Positions 23,740 to 30,950 of a stretch of 36,613 nt of DNA are shown here, piece after piece (positions within the stretch are counted from its first letter, which is position 1; each line of letters opens with the position of its first letter). The stretch spans positions 1-36,613 of the forward strand of contig CAYZXD010000024.1 of the NCBI GenBank assembly GCA_964482325.1, in the 5' to 3' direction. The position numbers were made by a program, and so were the translations under genes. The notes under the pieces were generated by a model that was given only the letters and a program-made list of their open reading frames with translations, did not search any database and was not told where the DNA came from. The DNA comes from CAYZJV01 sp964482325 (GTDB taxonomy: Bacteria > Spirochaetota > Spirochaetia > Sphaerochaetales > Sphaerochaetaceae).

Positions 23740-25019
23740 TCCATCCCCTCCGGGCGTGTGACCAATTCAATTTCCAATACTGTCTGCTGTCCATTCCGCA
23801 TCACAATCACTTCCACGGTATCCCCCGGACGTGTATCAATGAGTGCACTATAGAGATCGGCATATTCATGTACCGGATCCCCATCTACTGCAATGATGAC
23901 ATCACCTCCGAGATAAATGATTGAAGAACCGTACTGGACACGTTGTGTCCCCCCGCGCAAGCCGCTCTTTTCGGCTTTTCCTCCGGGACGAACCTGACTG
24001 ACAAGCAATCCACTTGATACCGGCAGATCGGCATATGTTACGATACTTGGATCGAGTTGCACCATCGTGATATCGAGCCAGCCGCGCATCACTTTGCCAT
24101 ACTGAATCAGATCGGGAATGACTGACACTGCCGTATCGACAGGAACGGCGAATCCGATTCCCTGCGATCCTCCGGTAGTGGAATAGATGGAAGTATTGAT
24201 ACCGATCATCTCCCCGTTACTGTTGAGCAGAGGACCACCGGAATTACCCGGATTGATAGCAGCATCAGTTTGAATCATCCCATTTATTACGGTATTAAAA
24301 TCAGTTCTCACTGGACGTCCAAGCCCCGATACGGTTCCGATGGTCATGGTTCGATCATATCCAAAGGGATTTCCTATAGCGACTACCTGCTGTCCAACCC
24401 GTAAGGTCTTGGCAGTTCCGAAGGTGATGGGTTCAAGAACCATATGGTTGGGAAGGTCTATCTTCAGTACAGCCAAATCGTTTTCCTGGTCGATGCCGAT
24501 CAGGCGGGCCTCGTGATTTGATTCATCGTGTAAACTGATCGTAAGTTGGGCTGCATCCTGTACGACATGTGCATTTGTCAGCACGTACCCGTCTTCGCTG
24601 ATGATGATACCGGAACCGGTTCCCTGTACCGGAAGTATTTCAAGGAACGAATTAAGGCTCAGTGAAACGGTGGTGATATGGACTACACTGTGATTTACCT
24701 CTTCATATATGGCAATATTGCGCATCTCTTGAGCGCTGTAGGTGAAATCATCCATATTGCCAAGGAAAACCGATACTCCCTGATCGCCATAAAAGATGTC
24801 ATTCACTTCTACACCGGCCATTTCAAGAAGTCCAAGCTCCCCTTCCCGTTTCAGCACTTCAGCGAGGACTTCCCGCTGATGATCAATCTCGGATTTCTGC
24901 CTGAGTGATCGGGTCCAAACGATAATCGCCAGAGAGATGAGTATACCGATTACTACAATAAAAATGGTGCGTATCAAACGGGATACCATATGGTTTTTCT
25001 TGTGTGTCTGGTGTTCCAA
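23727..25019 (-). CDS. HtrA/DegP-family serine protease (S1C)
   Basis: This 430-residue protease should act in the periplasm, anchored by an N-terminal membrane segment (residues 17-36) rather than cleaved. The catalytic triad is H151 (TNAHVV), D181 (ENDLAVLK) and S260 (NPGNSGGPL). One PDZ domain follows (about 310-430) with LVSQVRPGGKAEKSGLRGG. Between anchor and protease is a helical stretch of some 80 residues. Family members degrade or refold damaged envelope proteins; single-PDZ, anchored forms resemble DegS. The start is TTG at 25019, 6 nt after GGAGG; an internal ATG ten codons later has no such site. uvrB is coupled downstream. Confidence 0.93.
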   Translation of the reverse strand: MEHQTHKKNHMVSRLIRTIFIVVIGILISLAIIVWTRSLRQKSEIDHQREVLAEVLKREGELGLLEMAGVEVNDIFYGDQGVSVFLGNMDDFTYSAQEMRNIAIYEEVNHSVVHITTVSLSLNSFLEILPVQGTGSGIIISEDGYVLTNAHVVQDAAQLTISLHDESNHEARLIGIDQENDLAVLKIDLPNHMVLEPITFGTAKTLRVGQQVVAIGNPFGYDRTMTIGTVSGLGRPVRTDFNTVINGMIQTDAAINPGNSGGPLLNSNGEMIGINTSIYSTTGGSQGIGFAVPVDTAVSVIPDLIQYGKVMRGWLDITMVQLDPSIVTYADLPVSSGLLVSQVRPGGKAEKSGLRGGTQRVQYGSSIIYLGGDVIIAVDGDPVHEYADLYSALIDTRPGDTVEVIVMRNGQQTVLEIELVTRPEGMEWTV

Positions 25020-25084
25020 AGTGTTCCTCCGAACCGTGGGATACCGTTGTTCAGTCTATCCTCTTTCCCCACTCCTGTACAGAC

Positions 25085-26431
25085 TTACGCGTATAGAGAG
25101 ACTTTCCATGAACCTCTTCGATACAGGACGAGAGCCCACGCAGCAACGAGTGCATTGCTCAGCAACATGGCAAGCCACATGCCATGAGTGCCGAACATGA
25201 TGGGAAGTATATAACAGAGGGGAACACGCAAGCCCCATAGCCGTACCAGATTCATCGTCATCACCGGTCGGGTTTCCCCTCCTCCCTGAAACGCCCCAAG
25301 TACCACCGTATACAATGCGAAACAGACTACTGATGGTGCTGTATACCAGAACATCTGTACACCATAGTACACCACCTGTGCATCCTGAACAAAAAACTGG
25401 ATCACGTACCTGCCGAAAATTAGTACCAAAGTCATGCCGATGCTGATAAATATTCCACTGATCACCATACTGCGTTTTGCGATGGCGGCAGCCGATTCGG
25501 GATCCTTTTCCCCCAGTTTCTTCCCTACCAATACAGCGGTCCCCTGACTAAGACCATAAGCGGGCATATGAAAGATCGATTGGATCCGATTGCCGATACC
25601 GAAAGCGGCGATCACTGCAGGTCCGAACGAGTTCACCACCCCTTGTACTACAGCAAATCCCAGTGATGAAATTGACTGCCCGATCGAAGCAGGAAGCCCG
25701 ATTCGTGCAAGAAGGGTAAGTGTCTGTCGGTGTGGACGCATCAATGTTAATCGAACACGTATCCGGCGGTATCCAACAAATAACAGAAACAGCGAAACAC
25801 TGCAGCTGACTGCTCTAGCGAGGAGCGTCGCCCATGCAGCACCGGCAACTCCTAATGCTTTGATCGGTCCCCATCCGAAAATAAATAGGGGATCAAGCAC
25901 AATATTGAGCAATACGGCAATGATCTGAACATACAAAGGGGTCAGAGAGTCTCCTGTCCCCTGTAAGGTGGTCCTCAGAACAAAATCTCCGAATAACAGT
26001 GGCATCGTGAGAAAGGTGATGGTCATATAGGTCAGGGTATAATCGGTGGTGATGCCCATTGGTACGCGCATAATTGTCATCAGTGGTCGGGCAAGGAGAA
26101 TGCCGAGTATCATCACAACAAGAGACATGACGGTATTGACGAGAAACACCTGAGATGCAAGAAAATCAAGACGTTCACGATTGTTACGATCTGCACCGTA
26201 TGCCTGACTGATCATGGTAGTTCCTGCGATGGAGAAAGCAGTCCCGAAAACAATGATGAAGTTACTCACGTTCATCGTGATAGCGGGAGCACTGATGGCC
26301 TCTTTACCGAGTTTTCCTAAAAAATAGGTGTCGACGAGTGTATACATAGTCTGCAGGAGATTCGATGCCATGATCGGAAGCGAAATACGCATCAGTTGTC
26401 CTGAGAGTGAACCCTGTTGAGAAGATTTCAT
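25085..26431 (-). CDS. MATE-family multidrug exporter
   Basis: This 448-residue inner-membrane protein has about twelve hydrophobic helices and the two-fold MATE pattern: LMRISLPIMASNLLQTMYTLVDTYFLGKLG at the start and IGLPASIGQSISSLGFAVVQGVVNSFG at the start of the second half. Members export drugs or metabolites in exchange for sodium or protons. GTAVLVGKKLGEKD fits the NorM/DinF class. Substrate cannot be predicted. It heads a minus-strand set (MATE, htrA, uvrB) and starts divergently from glnS; htrA begins 65 bp downstream, so htrA may have its own promoter. Confidence 0.93.
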   Translation of the reverse strand: MKSSQQGSLSGQLMRISLPIMASNLLQTMYTLVDTYFLGKLGKEAISAPAITMNVSNFIIVFGTAFSIAGTTMISQAYGADRNNRERLDFLASQVFLVNTVMSLVVMILGILLARPLMTIMRVPMGITTDYTLTYMTITFLTMPLLFGDFVLRTTLQGTGDSLTPLYVQIIAVLLNIVLDPLFIFGWGPIKALGVAGAAWATLLARAVSCSVSLFLLFVGYRRIRVRLTLMRPHRQTLTLLARIGLPASIGQSISSLGFAVVQGVVNSFGPAVIAAFGIGNRIQSIFHMPAYGLSQGTAVLVGKKLGEKDPESAAAIAKRSMVISGIFISIGMTLVLIFGRYVIQFFVQDAQVVYYGVQMFWYTAPSVVCFALYTVVLGAFQGGGETRPVMTMNLVRLWGLRVPLCYILPIMFGTHGMWLAMLLSNALVAAWALVLYRRGSWKVSLYA

Positions 26432-26440
26432 AGGATTCCT

Positions 26441-26469
26441 ATCATACTCCTCTTAGGAATTTGTGTCAT
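26441..26469 (-). promoter_or_regulatory. Predicted MATE gene promoter
   Basis: On the minus strand ATGACA (26469-26464), a 17-nt spacer and TATGAT (26446-26441) predict a start near 26434, leaving a leader of only about 3 nt before the ATG at 26431. Confidence 0.5.
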
Positions 26470-26481
26470 CTACATACCATC

Positions 26482-26510
26482 TTTTCGCAATTGCTCCTCT
26501 GTGGTAGAAT
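26482..26510 (+). promoter_or_regulatory. Predicted glnS promoter
   Basis: A good -10 TAGAAT (26505-26510) lies 17 nt after a weak -35 TTTTCG (26482-26487). Start would be near 26517, giving a 40-nt leader with the AAAGGAA ribosome site of glnS. Confidence 0.4.
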
Positions 26511-26556
26511 CCGAAGATCACGGAAGCCCCCTATGGAAGGGGTAAAGGAATGGTCT

Positions 26557-28257
26557 ATGGAATCCAACACCCAGGAAAAGAAGGAAGAACGCACCCTGAA
26601 TTTTCTTGAACGTATCATTGAAGATGATCTGGTAAATAATCGTGTACCCGATAACACGATCGTCACCCGATTTCCCCCAGAACCGAATGGATACCTCCAT
26701 CTTGGTCATATCAAGTCAATCTGTCTCAATTTCGGGCTTGCAGAAAAATATCAAGGGCGTTGTCATCTGCGCCTTGATGACACGAATCCGGAAAAAGAGG
26801 ACATTGAATATATTGAGGCTATCCAGCGCGATATCCGGTGGCTCGGGTTTTCCTGGAGTGATTACCTATACCATGCCAGCGATTACTATGATCAGCTGTA
26901 TGAAATTGCGGTCAATCTAATTCGGGAAGGAAAAGCCTATGTCGATTCTCTGAGTGCTGAACAGGTAAAGGAATACCGGGGAACGCTGACACGCCCGGGT
27001 AAGAACAGTCCTGATCGCGATCGACCGATCGATGAAAATTTACAGTTATTTGAAGAGATGCGGGCAGGGAAACACCCCGAAGGGAAATATGTCCTGAGAG
27101 CGAAACTCGATATGACAAGTCCCAACATCAATATGAGAGACCCGGCGCTGTATCGAATCAAATTTGCCACACATCCCCGTACCGGTGACAAATGGTGCAT
27201 CTACCCCATGTATGATTATACTCATCCGATCAGTGATGCCATAGAGGGAATCACCCATTCGATCTGTACTTTAGAGTTTGAGGATCATCGTCCGGTATAC
27301 GATTGGGCTACCTCGATCGATAAGATTGATCATACACCCCATCAGTATGAGTTTGCACGTTTGAATATCAATTACACGGTAATGAGCAAGCGTCGTCTGC
27401 TTAATCTGGTAAAACTGGGACATGTCACCGGATGGGATGATCCAAGAATGCCCACCATTTCAGGTATAAGAAGACGCGGGTACAGCCCGGAATCATTACG
27501 GGATTTTGTTGCCCGTGTCGGAGTCGCAAAAGTAGAGAGTGTCGTTGATTATCAGCTGCTGGAATTCTGTGCCCGAGAAGATCTGAACAAACGGGCACTG
27601 CGGTACATGGCTGTACTGCATCCGTTAAAGGTGGTAATCACCAACTATCCTGAAGATCAGGTTGAATACTTTACTGCAGATAATAATCCTGAAGAGCCTG
27701 AAGCAGGCACCCGGGAAGTACCGTTCTCCCGTGAGCTGTATATCGAAGCAGAGGATTTCATGGAGGAACCGGTCAAAGGATATCACCGTCTCTATCCGGG
27801 CAACGAAATCAGATTGAAGCACGCATACTATGTTACCTGTACCGAAGTGATCAAAGATGCTGAGGGAGCTATCACTGAAGTGCATGTCACCTATGATCCG
27901 GCCTCCCGCGGGGGGACAACTGAGGATGGAAGAAAAGTAAGAGGGACGAGCCATTGGGTAAGCGCTCTTCATGCCGTTGATGCTGAAGTGCGGTTGTATG
28001 ACAAACTCTTCTCTGCTGAAAATCCAGGTGAACGTACGGGTAATTATATTGATGACTTGAATCCATCATCACTGGTAGTCCTCGAAGGGGCAAAAGTGGA
28101 ACCGGCACTGCGGGATGCACAACCGGGGCAATATATCCAGTTTATCCGCAACGGCTATTTCATGGCCGATTCGGGAGATCATACTCCTGAGCATCCCGTG
28201 TTTAATCGTACGGTTACGCTGAAGGATTCCTGGAGCAAGAAGTCAAAGAAGAAATAA
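26557..28257 (+). CDS. glnS: Glutaminyl-tRNA synthetase
   Basis: GlnRS charges tRNA-Gln directly with glutamine. The 566-residue class Ic enzyme has the HIGH-type motif FPPEPNGYLHLGHIKS, the DDTNPEKE segment, CIYPMYDYTHPISDAIEGITHSICTLEFEDHRP and the KMSKS equivalent VMSKRRL, all GlnRS rather than GluRS features, and the C-terminal anticodon-binding beta-barrels. Length is close to the E. coli enzyme. The ATG at 26557 is 6 nt after AAAGGAA; ATG at 26533 and farther in-frame codons lack ribosome sites. Its presence implies direct glutaminylation, whether or not a GatCAB route also exists. Confidence 0.96.
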   Translation: MESNTQEKKEERTLNFLERIIEDDLVNNRVPDNTIVTRFPPEPNGYLHLGHIKSICLNFGLAEKYQGRCHLRLDDTNPEKEDIEYIEAIQRDIRWLGFSWSDYLYHASDYYDQLYEIAVNLIREGKAYVDSLSAEQVKEYRGTLTRPGKNSPDRDRPIDENLQLFEEMRAGKHPEGKYVLRAKLDMTSPNINMRDPALYRIKFATHPRTGDKWCIYPMYDYTHPISDAIEGITHSICTLEFEDHRPVYDWATSIDKIDHTPHQYEFARLNINYTVMSKRRLLNLVKLGHVTGWDDPRMPTISGIRRRGYSPESLRDFVARVGVAKVESVVDYQLLEFCAREDLNKRALRYMAVLHPLKVVITNYPEDQVEYFTADNNPEEPEAGTREVPFSRELYIEAEDFMEEPVKGYHRLYPGNEIRLKHAYYVTCTEVIKDAEGAITEVHVTYDPASRGGTTEDGRKVRGTSHWVSALHAVDAEVRLYDKLFSAENPGERTGNYIDDLNPSSLVVLEGAKVEPALRDAQPGQYIQFIRNGYFMADSGDHTPEHPVFNRTVTLKDSWSKKSKKK

Positions 28258-28264
28258 CTCACAT

Positions 28265-28308
28265 GGTGGAGGGTCGCTCATTGACGGCCTTCCGCCATTT
28301 GCTATACT
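28265..28308 (+). promoter_or_regulatory. Hairpin with embedded promoter; start at the ATG
   Basis: A 12-bp stem with G-U pairs (28265-28276 with 28285-28296) closes an 8-nt loop, CTCATTGA. It follows the glnS stop by 7 bp and may end that transcript, although no T tract follows. The -35 TTGACG (28281-28286) lies in its loop and 3' arm. A 16-nt spacer leads to TATACT (28303-28308), predicting a start at 28315-28316, the A of the next ATG. Confidence 0.6.
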
Positions 28309-28315
28309 TATCTGT

Positions 28316-29602
28316 ATGCCACATCGATTCTTTGATGCCCATATGCATGCTATGAATCTCACTCATCCGAATTTCATTTCGTTTGTGGAATCGGTGTCGG
28401 ATAATCTTGCTGAGTTTGTAACAAGTGGAGCTCTCTCCCCGGGATATCTGTTGACCCCGGCTAATCGTGGCCAGCAAGGCTTAATTACCTTACTCAATAT
28501 GTTCAGTGTTTTTGAGCGGCCGATCGGTGAAATTTTTGCCCTCATTGAGGAGGATCTGTGTGGGGCATATCTGCACAAGGGGAAACTGGAGGATAGCAAA
28601 TCACGAGAAAATCGCATGTACCCGAAGCTTCCATTCATACAGGAGGGAACGTTTCATTTTCGCGGTCTCACCTATGATCGGTTTGCTTTAGTTCCGCTCG
28701 TAATGGATTTCTCCCGTGATGCTAAAGACGAAGAGAGTAAATCATACTACACAAGTGAGCACCAGGAGAAACTCCTCTCGTATGTTCATGATACCCTTGA
28801 AGGGATAGCATGGTATCAATCAATCCGTCCGCAGGGTATGCTGGAATTTTTTCCGTTTATCGGGATCAATCCCGAAGTACATCCTCGTGATACCATTGAG
28901 GAACTTTTGCACTCTTATGTGCGTCTTGATCATAATCCGAAGTGGCATACGAAGAATCGTTATGACGTGCAACGATTTCGTGGAGTAAAATTCTACCCGC
29001 CACTGGGAACGGAAATCTGGCCTGACAATCAAAAGAAGAGAGAGAAAGTAGCCCTGATTTATCAGTACTGTGAAACGCATGGGATTCCGATTATTACTCA
29101 TTGTGATGATCAGGGATTTCGCGGGGTTGCAGCAAAGAAAGCACAGCAATACACAAATCCTGCAGCATGGCGACCGGTTCTTGAAAAGTTCCCTCAGCTT
29201 AAAGTTGACTTTGCCCATTATGGTCGTCAATACAACCCCATCAGACGCTCTCCCCTTAAAAACCTTATGGGACAAGCCTGGACAGAAGATCCCTGGTTCC
29301 ATGAAATCATTGACCTGATGCATCGCTATGAGCATGTCTATGCTGATTTTTCTTTTAGTGGGACGGATCCGGTTTTTTATGAACAGCTGTACACATTCAT
29401 CCATCATCTTGATGATGGAGATCTTGCACAGAAAATACTTGATCGATCGTTATTCGGTTCAGATTTTACGGTGAATCTGGCAAAGGTCGAATCATATACC
29501 AACTACCTGCATATATTCGAACAATCACGTTTCAGTGATGAACAAATTGATGGATTTGTTTCTGCTAACCCCACCCGCTTTTTAGGTTTGGCTCAATTCT
29601 AA
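28316..29602 (+). CDS. Amidohydrolase-2 family protein, function unknown
   Basis: This 428-residue protein has the metal-dependent TIM-barrel hydrolase pattern of the amidohydrolase-related family. Likely ligands in order are FFDAHMH (residues 5-11), the histidine of PIITHCDD, DFAHYG and the late Asp in LFGSDFTV. Many members are decarboxylases or hydrolases of aromatic or lactone substrates, but the insertions here (the regions around residues 60-130 and 170-230) do not point to a known one. No signal peptide is seen, so it is cytoplasmic. The ATG coincides with the predicted transcription start, without a Shine-Dalgarno. A weak hairpin (GGG/CCC with T6) follows at about 29601-29624. Confidence 0.82.
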   Translation: MPHRFFDAHMHAMNLTHPNFISFVESVSDNLAEFVTSGALSPGYLLTPANRGQQGLITLLNMFSVFERPIGEIFALIEEDLCGAYLHKGKLEDSKSRENRMYPKLPFIQEGTFHFRGLTYDRFALVPLVMDFSRDAKDEESKSYYTSEHQEKLLSYVHDTLEGIAWYQSIRPQGMLEFFPFIGINPEVHPRDTIEELLHSYVRLDHNPKWHTKNRYDVQRFRGVKFYPPLGTEIWPDNQKKREKVALIYQYCETHGIPIITHCDDQGFRGVAAKKAQQYTNPAAWRPVLEKFPQLKVDFAHYGRQYNPIRRSPLKNLMGQAWTEDPWFHEIIDLMHRYEHVYADFSFSGTDPVFYEQLYTFIHHLDDGDLAQKILDRSLFGSDFTVNLAKVESYTNYLHIFEQSRFSDEQIDGFVSANPTRFLGLAQF

Positions 29603-29696
29603 ATGGGATTCTCCCCTTTTTTGTTGTTATATGAATAGTATTATGGAATACTAACCCTACTTGTAAGACAGAAACCAACATAAGAGAGGTATGGCT

Positions 29697-30887
29697 ATGC
29701 GTTCACGCATTATGAGTATCTTGTATCTTGTGGTATTCTTTAACATTGCCTTACTTGCTTCGTCCTGTGTACTCCTTGAAGAATTCGATTCTTATCCACC
29801 CCCTACATCTCCAGAAGTATCTCAACCATCTAGTGCAACAACCTTTACTGACGGGTGGAGCACTTCTCCGAAAGATTTGGATGCCCAAATTGGAGAGCGC
29901 ATCACCTTAGATCTTCCCGCTAATGGCAACCCCTCAAGAATATGGGGTACTGATATCTACACTGATGACTCAAGCATCGGGAATGCAGCGGTGCATATGG
30001 GTCTGATTACTTTTGCCACAGGAGGAAAAGTTACGATTGAGGTCGTTGCAGGACGTTCCTCCTATGCCGGTTCAGTACGCAATGGGGTAACCAGTAGTTC
30101 ATACGGCACATGGGGAGCAAGCTTCGTCTTCCTTGATGATCAGGGACAAAGATTACCTTTTTCTACTAAAAAAGTAGAAGAACAGATCACGTCACCCGAA
30201 ATTACCCAGATTCCTGCTCATAGTGAAGCACCACGTATGACTGACTGGAAAACGAAAGCTGTTGTATGGAGACAAAACCCTGGATCACGATATACCGTAA
30301 TTCTGCCTCCTGGTGGATCTGCACAAACAATTTGGGGTACGAGTGTGTATACTGATGATTCTAGTATCGGTACAGCTGCAGTACATGCCGGACTCATCAC
30401 CTTCGCTGATGGTGGTCAGGTTACTATTGAGATGCGAGAAGGGCAAAAATCCTACACCGGTTCAGAGGCCAACGGAGTAGCTTCCAAATCATACGGTTCT
30501 TGGCCTTCAAGCTTTGTGTTTGTTGATGAACAGGGTAAAGTCATTGAGCAGACACAGCAGCTAGCACATGAGGGATCGTCACAGCCTTCTCAAGAGATAA
30601 CCTGGAATAAAAATGCAACTGAATGGAGATCTCAAGTTGGGACGAAAGTTACATTGGCCATCCCTGGCGGAGGAACTGCACGGAGGGTCTGGGGTGATGG
30701 AATCTACACCGATGATTCTAGTATCGGTACAGCTGCAGTACATGCCGGACTCATCACCTTCGCTGATGGTGGAGTAGTAACCATTGAAATTCTTCCTGGC
30801 CAAGGTTCTTATAAAGGGACTGAAAAATATGGTGTCTCTACCCGTTCATACGGATCGTGGCAAGGAAGTTTTAGATTTATCAAGTAA
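29697..30887 (+). CDS. Lipoprotein with three LCCL-like domains
   Basis: The 396-residue protein has a lipoprotein signal (LLASSC, lipidated Cys at residue 24) and three similar domains at about 52-146, 184-276 and 303-395. Each has the LCCL-type core WG...YTDDSSIG-AAVHAGLITF-GG-VTIE...SY-GS--NGV-S-SYGSW--SFVF. The paired cysteines that give LCCL domains their name in animals are absent. LCCL domains occur in animal extracellular proteins and are thought to bind lipopolysaccharide or lipid; a bacterial envelope role is inferred. Linkers between domains are polar and proline/serine-rich. The ATG at 29697 is 7 nt after GAGAGG; an ATG at 29691 is too close to that site. It stands alone before a terminator. 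Confidence 0.8.
   Translation: MRSRIMSILYLVVFFNIALLASSCVLLEEFDSYPPPTSPEVSQPSSATTFTDGWSTSPKDLDAQIGERITLDLPANGNPSRIWGTDIYTDDSSIGNAAVHMGLITFATGGKVTIEVVAGRSSYAGSVRNGVTSSSYGTWGASFVFLDDQGQRLPFSTKKVEEQITSPEITQIPAHSEAPRMTDWKTKAVVWRQNPGSRYTVILPPGGSAQTIWGTSVYTDDSSIGTAAVHAGLITFADGGQVTIEMREGQKSYTGSEANGVASKSYGSWPSSFVFVDEQGKVIEQTQQLAHEGSSQPSQEITWNKNATEWRSQVGTKVTLAIPGGGTARRVWGDGIYTDDSSIGTAAVHAGLITFADGGVVTIEILPGQGSYKGTEKYGVSTRSYGSWQGSFRFIK
30354..30415 (+). repeat. 62-bp exact repeat, copy in domain 2
   Basis: This stretch is identical to 30711-30772 and encodes the most conserved core (DDSSIG through FADGG) of the second LCCL-like domain. The flanking parts of the domains have diverged strongly. Confidence 0.9.
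30711..30772 (+). repeat. 62-bp exact repeat, copy in domain 3
   Basis: Identical to 30354-30415; encodes the same core in the third LCCL-like domain. The first domain has a diverged version, so copies 2 and 3 were homogenised or duplicated more recently. Confidence 0.9.
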
Positions 30888-30911
30888 AAACAGCCACTTC
30901 TTCAGAGCAAG

Positions 30912-30937
30912 AAGCCGCCAGTATCAGGCGGCTTTTT
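30912..30937 (+). terminator. Intrinsic terminator between converging genes
   Basis: An 8-bp stem AAGCCGCC (30912-30919) / GGCGGCTT (30927-30934) with loop AGTATCA ends in TTTTT, stopping the LCCL-lipoprotein transcript. Read from the other strand the T tract is poor (CTTCTTG), so it would serve the methyltransferase gene only weakly. Confidence 0.88.
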
Positions 30938-30950
30938 ACGTAACATTCGT

